Source of the DNA: Anaeromyces robustus
Taxonomy: Eukaryota > Neocallimastigomycota > Neocallimastigomycetes > Neocallimastigales > Neocallimastigaceae
Assembly: GCA_002104895.1 (NCBI GenBank)
Contig: MCFG01000595.1
Location: 1-25,231, forward strand
DNA: 25,231 bases
Reading direction: 5' to 3'
The notes beneath the pieces were generated by a model. It saw only the letters and a program-made list of their open reading frames with translations, did no database searches and had not been told where the DNA came from. Position numbers and translations under genes: made by a program. Of the stretch, positions 11,503 through 21,570 are shown one piece after another. Positions within the stretch are counted from its first letter, which is position 1, and each line of letters starts with the position of its first letter.

Positions 11503-12524
11503 CATTATTCTTTTGTACTCTATTGTTTTAATAAATGAATATCGATTATTAAATATATTATTATATATTAGATATATTATCAATTAATTAATAATATATA
11601 TATCAATTTATATATTTTTTTTCTATATTATTTATGTATTTATTTGTGTTTAAATCTAACCAAAAAAAATCACAATAATTTGATTTATTTTAATATTAAA
11701 TCTGCATATATTATATATACATATATACAATATATAATATATACTTTTCTATATTAAATTACATTACTCCATATATTTATTAAATAAAAAATTTTATAGC
11801 TTGAATAAGTTATTTAATTAATGATTATTCAATGTATTATATAATATAATTTATAATTATATATTGTATATATAACAAATATAAATTAATAAATTATTGG
11901 TTATATTACTATATAATTACCTATATTATATATATTAAATATTATTATTCATTATTTTTTGTGATATAGAACAAAAGCAAATTTAACTTAATTTTCTTTT
12001 TAATTTTATTTATTATTATAATTATTAAACAAAATCTTATTTAATATAATTTAAAATTTATAGTTTTTAAGGTTTGAATTATTTATAATATATTGTAATA
12101 TATTGTAATATATTATAAAATATGTTATATAAATATATATTTAATATAATATATAATATAAAAAAAGATACAATTTACCACTTTTTTTCAATATAAATGA
12201 TATATATTATAATATATTAGTAATTGTAAAGAACTAATATATAGTCTATATATCATAATATATTAAATTTTATAAGGATATATATTAATTTTATTAATAT
12301 ATTTACATATACATGATTTCAATAATAAATTCATAAAAAAATAATATACAAAAGACAAAAAAAAAAAAAATTTTTTTTTTATTTATTTTTAATATTAAAT
12401 TTTTAATTATAAATTTATCTTTTAAATATTTAATATTGAAATTTTTATTTATTTATTTAATTTTTTATATATTTACTTATTTATAATAATTTAATGAATT
12501 TTTAAAAAATCATATAAATAAGAG

Positions 12525-12534
12525 AGAAATTTCT
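12525..12534 (+). promoter_or_regulatory. Heat-shock-element-like palindrome upstream of the HSF gene
   Basis: AGAAATTTCT is two contiguous HSF units (nGAAn then nTTCn), set in the 12-bp palindrome GAGAAATTTCTC. The next two 5-bp positions (CAAAT, TTTTA) are each one base off the expected units. It lies 618 bp upstream of the HSF start codon, near the 5' edge of the ATG-free leader, a sensible place for an upstream activating site. Autoregulation of HSF genes is known in other eukaryotes; here it is inference. Confidence 0.4.
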
Positions 12535-12595
12535 CAAATTTTTAGTTCTACGAAAAAAAAAGAAGTATATTTTTTTTAAAAGCATACGCAATATA

Positions 12596-12653
12596 AAAAT
12601 ATATAAATATATAAATATATAAATATATAAATATATAAATATATAAATATATA
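12596..12653. repeat. (ATATAAAT)n tandem repeat
   Basis: About six to seven copies of an 8-bp unit run into an (AT)n tail and then an A-run (12660-12677). It lies inside the presumed leader of the HSF gene. Confidence 0.9.
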
Positions 12654-13151
12654 TATATTAAAAAAAAAAAAAAAAAACATAAATAAAAACAAAAGTAATA
12701 AAGAAAAAACAAAAAACATAAATAAAATAAAAAATTAAAAAACGAAAATAAAAATTATAAATTTAAACCAAAATAAACATACGCTTAAATAACATTAGAT
12801 ATTAATATATTATATTTTATTATTATATCATAAAAGAAATAAATATATAAAATTTATTATTATAGCATTTATAAAAAGAAAAACCTTTTTTCTATTGTTT
12901 TATTATAAATAAAAGAAAAAGATATATAAATTTTTTAAAATACATAGCAAAAGAAATAAACATTTATTTGTTATATTTTTTAATTCCGAATTAAATAATT
13001 CTAGAATAAAAAATAAAATTGAATAAATTATATTGAAAAAAAAAAATACATATTATAAAACAATAAACTTAAAATAAGCAATTTAAATATTTATTATATT
13101 TTTTTAAACACGCAATATTATTTTTTTTTTAAAAAATTACAATAAAGAATC

Positions 13152-14638
13152 ATGGATCAAAACTGGGATAAAAAGAACATTAACCAAGTTCAAGAAAAAT
13201 TGAATGAAACTCATTTGTTATGTCCACCAAGTCCAAATACTTCATGCCCAAGTTCACCAGGATCTCAAAGACAGGTATAATTAAAATTATCATTTAATAT
13301 TAATATTTTTAACATTATGTTTTTATTATTATTAATAAATATAAATAATTTATAATTTTTTATTATAATATTGTAAATAAATAGTTCGTTGGAAAGCTTG
13401 TGTAAGTATTATAAATAAAATATATTTAATATTTTTTTTATAGGTTTATTAATATTTATTTTATTATATTTATTATTTTATTATATAGTGAAATATTAAA
13501 TGATATGTCAAATTCAAATTTAATTTCATGGAATCAGTCTGGTACTTCTTTCATTGTTAAAGATACTGAAACTTTTTCACAAGTTATTTTACCAAAATGT
13601 AATTATTTATAATTTAATATATATATATATATGTAGAAAATAACAGCACTAACTTTATATTAATAATTTATATATATATTAATAATTTTTTGTATATTAC
13701 ATATTATTTATAGATTTCAAAACTAATAACTTTAACAGTTTTGTTAGACAACTTAATATGTACAATTTCCATAAAGTTAAAAATGCTAATTCTAAAGGTA
13801 CTAAGGGGGAAGATCAAGTATGGGAATTTGAAAATGAAAACTTTATTCGTGATAAACCTCATTTATTAGTAAATATTAAACGTAAAGCTAATGAAAAAGA
13901 TAATGGTATTCAAGCTCAATTTTATGATTTACAAAATAAATATAATGAATTATTTATTTACGTAAAGAATTTACAAGAAGATTTAATCAGAGTTAAGGAA
14001 GATAATTGCATTTTAAATAATATGATTGAAAATTTAAAGAATTATACTGATGAAAAATGTAAGAATATAAATTTAATTATAATTATAAACAAAAATAAAA
14101 TTATAAGCTAATATTTATTATATATATAGTCAAATATTATGTTAGAGCTCCTCCCAATAATAATTTATTAAATGTTCCAGAGAATAAATATTCTGGTGGT
14201 ATTACTTCTCCACATTTAAATGAAAATCATATTACTACTAGCTCACCATTTATTGTAGGAAGTAATGATAATATGCAAGGAGTAACTATAAATAGTCCAA
14301 ATAATATTACCCCAAACAATATTAGCCCATCTATTAATGGCATGAATAATATGAATAACATGAATAATATGAATAGTCCATTAACATCTGTAATGCAAAC
14401 TACAGGTGATGATAATTATAACCGTATTAATTCAGGAAATTTAAGCCCAATCAATATAAATACCAATCATGTAAATCATGGAAACGTAAGTCCAAATAAT
14501 GGTGGAAGTGGTGATTACCGTTACTTAAACTTAGGTAATTCAGAATTCCGTTGTTTAAGTCCAAATAATTCTGACATAAGTGAAGGAGTACGTTCAAACC
14601 AAAGTGGTATTGGTTATTTAGAAAATTTACCAGAGTAA
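13152..14638 (+). CDS. Heat-shock-factor-type transcription factor
   Basis: Nuclear sequence-specific activator expected to bind nGAAn repeats. Five exons are inferred: 13152-13274, 13385-13401, 13489-13598, 13714-14058 and 14130-14638. All introns (110, 87, 115, 71 nt) are GT..AG and the frame closes exactly (1104 nt, 367 aa). The second exon is only 17 nt and encodes the start of the DNA-binding domain (FVGKL). The domain spans residues 42-141: ISWNQSGTSFIVKD (59-72), recognition-helix region NNFNSFVRQLNMY (88-100), FHKV, WEF, and NIKRK (137-141). A coiled coil follows (about 149-195) with a/d positions F153, L156, Y160, L163, V167, L170, L174, V177, N181, L184, I188, L191, the usual trimerisation module. 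The tail (205-367) is Asn-rich with repeated SPNN/NSP motifs and a Met-Asn repeat. No receiver domain is present, so it is not Skn7-like. MYNFHKV has Asn where many HSFs have Gly. Family is secure; the target genes are unknown. Confidence 0.93.
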
Positions 14639-16208
14639 ATTTGATATAAAAGTATAGATTAAAAAAGATTTTTTTAGAAACCAATTTTATATATAACATT
14701 AAAATTTTCATAATTAAATTATATATAGAATTGTATATGTACATAATATATTTTCGTTAGCCTATTAAAAAATTATAAAAAAAAAATTATAAAAAAAAAA
14801 TTATAAAAAAAATATAATATATATTTAAAAAAAATATAAAATTTTTTTGATAGATTTTTTTAAAAATTTTATATAAAGAAAATTAAAGAAAAGATATAAA
14901 AAGAAAAATGAAATAAGAAATAAGAAACAAACAAACAAACATCAAACAAACATCAACAAAAAAAAGTAAATAAGTAAAAAAGAATATTCTATATTTTTTT
15001 TTTTTTTTTTTTTATTCATTTAAAATATATTTAATGAAAAAATTTTAAATAGTTTTTTTTTTTTCATGTAAAAATATATTTTATAAATAATAATAAATAA
15101 TTTTATATTTAATAAAAGTTCAATATCTGAAAAGGTACGATTTTAATAAAGTAAAATTTTGGTATATGAAACTCAAAAAAAAAAAAAAAAAAACATTACA
15201 TATTTATGATAAATAAAATAAAATAAAATAATATTAATATATAATAAATAATAAATATTTTTATTAAATGTTATGTAATTTTTATTTTTTATCAATATAA
15301 AATATATTATATGATATATTTAATGTTATATTCAACGTAACTTTTTATTTTTATAGATTTATATTTTTATTTTATTTATATTTATATTTATTTTATACAT
15401 ATTTATTTTTTTTTTTTCTTATATTTACTACTTTTACTTTTTTTTTTTTATCAATATCATTTTATTTAATTATATACTTTTATGTTATTTTTTTTTTTTT
15501 TTTAATATGTATTATATTTATTTATTTTTATTTATTTTAATTAATAATATATGAACTATAGAATAATAATAATTTTACTTTTTAAATTTTAAAGTTGCTT
15601 TTTTTCTTTTTTAAATTTTAAAGTTTAATTATAATAAAAGTAAAGGATAATAAGTTTTTATTATTATTATTATTATTTTTAAATATATTTATCTTAATTT
15701 AATGTTTCATTTAAAACTAAACTAAAGGAAAAAAAAAGGATTTATAATTAAATTTAAATTTTATTTCTTCCTAAAGTTGATTAATAAATACAATATTATT
15801 AATAATTATTTCATAATCAAGGTACAATTAATAATGATATTTTATTTATAAAAATAAATAAATAAATAGTTTAAAACAATAAAAATCATGAAATTATATA
15901 ATCTAATAAAAATATCTATATTATTTTTATTCTAATATATATAAATACTTGTAATTAATTTTGAACTAAATTAAAGTTTATTTATAATATATATAATTAT
16001 GAAATATTAATTTTTTTATCAATAATTAAACCAAAGTATATATATATATGTATTATGTTATTATTTAAATATAATACGTATGAGAAAAATGTTAATTATT
16101 TTTATAAATTTTGAAAAAATATTATAAAAATATTATATTTCAATATATTAATAAACATAAGTATTAAAAATTGTCCTTTTTGAAAAATAGTATTAACGTT
16201 TTTTTTAT
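14639..16208. other. Intergenic region downstream of the HSF gene
   Basis: Contains the HSF 3' untranslated region and then A/T-rich DNA with three copies of an AAATTATAAA-type unit at about 14766-14812, A and T homopolymers (for example 15177-15193), and TTTA/TTTTA-rich stretches. A minus-strand open frame at 14451-14744 overlaps the antisense of the HSF tail and is a shadow. No gene is seen. Confidence 0.7.
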
Positions 16209-16480
<272 letters not shown>

Positions 16481-16533
16481 GTATAATATTAATTCATTAT
16501 AAATAATATAAAGTTTATTATAGTTTATTATAG

Positions 16534-16659
16534 TTTATTGATAGTAATTTCTAAATAATTAAAAAATGTAGTCAATATGAATTAAAATTTTTTACATTTT
16601 TATAGAAATTACTATGAATTAAAATTTTTTACATTTTTATAGAAATTACTATCAATAAA
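16534..16659. repeat. Foldback element with internal 37-bp duplication
   Basis: TTTATTGATAGTAATTTCT at 16534-16552 is the exact reverse complement of 16641-16659, with extra complementarity inward (AAAATGTA against TACATTTT). Between the arms a 37-bp unit is duplicated head to tail (16576-16612 and 16613-16649) without mismatches apart from the junction. Upstream are two copies of GTTTATTATA. This looks like a small MITE or foldback sequence; no TSD is clear. Confidence 0.7.
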
Positions 16660-16837
16660 TTAAAGTTTAAAAACTCAATATGTCTTTTTTTTATATTATT
16701 TTTTTTATCTATATTATTTTCATTATAATAGCATTATATTAATTTTTAATAACCATAATTTTAATTAATGAAATAATGAAATAAAAAGGAGTATTAAAAT
16801 GATAAGTGATAAATAAATATATTATATAATAATTGAT

Positions 16838-16840
<3 letters not shown>

Positions 16841-16877
<37 letters not shown>

Positions 16878-16931
16878 TAAATAATAATAACAATAATAAT
16901 TAAATAATAAATAAATCATAATAATAATAGA

Positions 16932-16973
<42 letters not shown>

Positions 16974-17061
16974 TAAATAATAATAATAATAATTAAATAA
17001 TAATAATAATAATAATTAAATAATAATAATAATAATTAAATAATAATAATAATAATAATTA

Positions 17062-17094
<33 letters not shown>
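16841..17094. repeat. (AAT)n compound microsatellite
   Basis: About 250 bp of AAT units broken at intervals by ATTAAAT, giving a higher-order pattern. Non-coding. Confidence 0.95.
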
Positions 17095-17095
<1 letters not shown>

Positions 17096-17602
17096 CTGTA
17101 AATGATAATTAAATATACGTTTAAAATCTTATCAATATTAAAAGTAGTTAGAAAAATTATGTATAACAAAATATAAATATATATATTATTTAGTTTCTTA
17201 AGCATTTTTTGTATATTTTTTGTTTATAAAAAGAAAATATAAACTAATATAATAAAATGATAAGAAGCATTTTCTAATTAATTATTAGATTTATGAAATA
17301 ATAGTTTAGAAATAAGTATATTATATTTCAAAAGATAATGAATGTAAATTTTTTTTAGAAACAGTATTATATTAAATCTTCTTATAAATCTTATTTTTTC
17401 TGTATAATATAAATTTATATTAGTATTTTAGGCACAAAAAAAAAAAACATTTATTTTGCTTTATATTTTAGTAATAGTAAATAATTAATTCTTATGTATG
17501 TTAATATATTAAAAATCAATTATATATTATGTTAGTTTATTACTCATATATTAATATATTAGTAATATTTTATAATTAATCTGAAATTTTACTATTATGC
17601 CG

Positions 17603-17651
17603 AAATAAATATTCAGAATATATATATAAAATATATTCTGGATATTTATTT
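17603..17651. repeat. Inverted repeat, 21-bp arms, 7-nt loop
   Basis: The arm at 17603-17623 (AAATAAATATTCAGAATATAT) pairs with 17631-17651 with a single mismatch (an A/G difference in the TTCTGG word). It could form a strong hairpin. Confidence 0.8.
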
Positions 17652-17732
17652 GTTTATAATGTATATTGATATATTATTATACGTATTTATTAATAAAAAA
17701 AAAGGTTATACTAACACTAATAAATAATAATA

Positions 17733-17951
<219 letters not shown>

Positions 17952-18136
17952 TATTAACAGTCAGTTAATTGGGTTTAATATTATGTCAACTTTATTAATA
18001 TATTTTTATGATAAAGAGTTACAAATATCTAAATTTTATAAATTACATGCTTTTATATTCATACAATGTGGCTCATACATTAAATCTAATACAATACATT
18101 TTAATACATTTAACACATATTTCACATATTCTAATA
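17952..18136 (-). repeat. 3' LTR of the retroelement (185 bp)
   Basis: Matches 19027-19211 at 184 of 185 positions by eye; the only difference seen is C at 18029 against T at 19104. In element sense it starts TATTAGAATATG and ends CTGTTAATA. Confidence 0.9.
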
Positions 18137-18148
18137 CTCCCCCCTAAA
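18137..18148 (-). other. Polypurine tract of the retroelement
   Basis: In element sense TTTAGGGGGGAG directly abuts the 3' LTR. A G-rich purine run at this place primes plus-strand DNA synthesis in LTR retroelements, and the GGGGGAG-TNTTAG junction is typical of Copia elements. Confidence 0.85.
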
Positions 18149-18464
18149 CCTAATTATTCTGTAAGAGATAATTTGGTTTACTGGTGAATATGTGTACTAA
18201 ATACTATTTTATATTATATACTAATATTTTATATACTATAAATCTATTTTCATTAATTGTAATTATATACACTTATGTATATACTAGCTTAATTTATTTT
18301 AATAAACTATATTATTACCCTATGATATTTTTGTGGCGAAATATCCTAAAACCATATTTATTTATGGGTAAATAAACTATATTTAAATTATTTATGGATT
18401 GGTTACTTATTTGTACCATCCTATATTATATTTTGGCAACCTCACTGGGATTCACGCCTTAAAA

Positions 18465-18542
18465 TCTTGACAACTCATGGTTTACCTCTTTGGTTTTACG
18501 TACTCTTGACAACTCATGGATTAACTCACTTGTTTTTACGTC
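18465..18542. repeat. 38-39-bp tandem duplication inside the retroelement
   Basis: TCTTGACAACTCATGG starts at 18465 and again at 18503; both copies end with TTTTTACGT or GTTTTACGT. A more diverged third unit (TTGGCAACCTCACTGGGATT) lies just upstream near 18433. No coding role. Confidence 0.75.
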
Positions 18543-19010
18543 CTAACATATTTAATTATAAATTTTATTATTTTTGTAGAAAAATAACCTTTATATATAT
18601 AAAAATAGCCTTTAATATTCAAAAGTTATATTTATTTATCAATTAATGATTTAATTTCCTATTAAGAGTCTCAAATTTATTTGTTTACACGTGTTTCTTC
18701 TAAACCTTTTACGCGTAATTTAAGCCTTATAGTCTTAACTATTTTATTTTAGTATTATACTTTTATTTAGTTTCTTTAGGGGGTTTTATTTTATAATAAT
18801 ATTAAATATCTGACGCGATTTTCCATTTTTAAAATTTTAGATCACTCATCTTCAATGTAGATCAAGATTAATTTCCTATAAAGCTAACATAATGGCAACT
18901 CATCATAATTTAAATTTTACAATAACCACAGTCCTTAGATCATTTCCATGTTGACATAATATTCTTTGTCCGGCACGAAATTCTATCTTCAAAGAATCTC
19001 TTTTAGAGTC

Positions 19011-19026
19011 GATGAGACTCTTAATC
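19011..19026 (-). other. Primer-binding site matching the anticodon arm of tRNA-Lys(CUU)
   Basis: Directly inside the 5' LTR. The plus strand reads GATGAGACTCTTAATC, the anticodon stem-loop of eukaryotic tRNA-Lys(CUU) (CTCTTAA loop with anticodon CTT), from about tRNA position 25 to 40. The element RNA would therefore pair with an internal part of the tRNA rather than its 3' CCA end. This is the arrangement known for Drosophila copia, which uses a cleaved half of initiator tRNA-Met. The tRNA match is from memory of conserved tRNA sequences. Confidence 0.7.
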
Positions 19027-19211
19027 TATTAACAGTCAGTTAATTGGGTTTAATATTATGTCAACTTTATTAATATATTTTTATGATAAAGAGTTACAAA
19101 TATTTAAATTTTATAAATTACATGCTTTTATATTCATACAATGTGGCTCATACATTAAATCTAATACAATACATTTTAATACATTTAACACATATTTCAC
19201 ATATTCTAATA
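19027..19211 (-). repeat. 5' LTR of the retroelement (185 bp)
   Basis: Near-identical partner of 17952-18136. In element sense it is followed immediately by the primer-binding site. Apparent open frames starting inside it on the plus strand run into AAT/AAC repeats and are not genes. Confidence 0.9.
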
Positions 19212-20532
<1,321 letters not shown>

Positions 20533-20816
20533 TTAAATAAATAATCCAAAGAATTGAATATCTTCACCTAATACATGACATTGAACAATAAATGAATAAA
20601 TATCAATTACAGTGGCAGCCCAATATAAATTCTCTTTACAAATGTTTGAGTCATATTGAGTGTAATTTGGTTCAAAATATTGTTGGAAAATTTCATCTAA
20701 TTCATCAATACCATCACTTTATATGATAAATAATAATATATATATATATATATAAAATAAATTATTGTTAATAATTCTATATATATTTATATAAATATTA
20801 TAAATATATTTATTTA

Positions 20817-20867
<51 letters not shown>

Positions 20868-21441
20868 GTTAATTTATTTATTACTGATATTTATTGATTA
20901 TTATTATCATCATTATTGTACTTTTTTTTTTTTTAATTTTAATTATTATTATTACTATAATTACTATTTTTATTATTATTTATTATCATTTTGTATTTTT
21001 TATAATTTTAATTATATTTGTAATTATTATTATTATTTTCGATTTTGTTTACCTTGTATATTGTTTAATGATATTTTTTTCAATGGTTTTATCTTCTCCA
21101 AGTAAATTTTTGAAACGAGGATCATTACGATTTATCATTAAATAAAACATAAATAATGATTCTTCATCCCATTCAATTTCTACATTAGGTTTTTGAAGAA
21201 TTTCAGCTAATGTTTCATCATTAAGAATTTTTTCAATACGAATAATATTATCATCTTCTAATATTGTTTTAAGTTTATTTTCTACTAATATTCTTGCCTC
21301 TCTTAATAATTTTAATTGACCTTTACAAAAAAAAAAAAAAAAGTATAGAAAAAACATATATATATATATTATTTTAATTTTATGCTATTATTTATATATT
21401 ATTTATAAATCATTTATTTTACTTTTATTTTATTTTTTCAC

Positions 21442-21523
<82 letters not shown>

Positions 21524-21531
21524 TATTCATA

Positions 21532-21570
<39 letters not shown>

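Larger units (their letters stand above)
12497..13151 (+). other. ATG-free A-rich leader of the HSF gene
   Basis: No ATG occurs on the plus strand between 12497 and the start codon at 13152, a 655-nt gap in which about nine would be expected at this base composition. The stretch is strongly A-rich on the plus strand. This is what a long 5' untranslated region scanned by ribosomes would look like, and it supports the chosen start. Transcription start and any leader intron are not determinable. Confidence 0.55.
17952..19211 (-). mobile_element. Non-autonomous Copia-like LTR retroelement (TRIM-like), apparently complete
   Basis: Two direct repeats of 185 bp (17952-18136 and 19027-19211) differ at one base and bound an 890-bp internal region with no coding capacity. 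Read on the minus strand, the order is 5' LTR (19211-19027), primer-binding site (19026-19011), internal DNA, polypurine tract (18148-18137), 3' LTR (18136-17952). LTR ends are TATTA..TAATA, inverted-complementary but not the usual TG..CA. Flanking 5-mers are ATAAT on both sides; this fits a target duplication but is not proof inside an AAT repeat. With no gag or pol, transposition would need enzymes from a related full-length element. Near-identical LTRs imply recent insertion or gene conversion. Copia affinity is inferred from the AGGGGGGAG-type polypurine tract and the internal-tRNA primer site. Confidence 0.85.

Noticed and set aside
13152-14638. Skn7-type regulator (HSF domain plus receiver)
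   Set aside because: No response-regulator receiver domain follows the coiled coil; the tail is Asn/Ser/Pro low complexity.
14451-14744. Minus-strand frame antisense to the HSF tail
   Set aside because: Overlaps a well-supported coding exon in the opposite direction and has no independent support.
18184-18375. 63-codon plus-strand frame inside the retroelement
   Set aside because: Opposite to the element's sense, hydrophobic, no resemblance to Gag or Pol.
17952-19211. Two independent solo LTRs
   Set aside because: PBS and PPT lie exactly inside the two repeats in the correct order and the outer flanks match, so they are one element.
20866-21145. Plus-strand frames of about 80 codons
   Set aside because: They cover intron 5 and antisense of exon 5 of the SET gene; Tyr/Ile/Phe low complexity.
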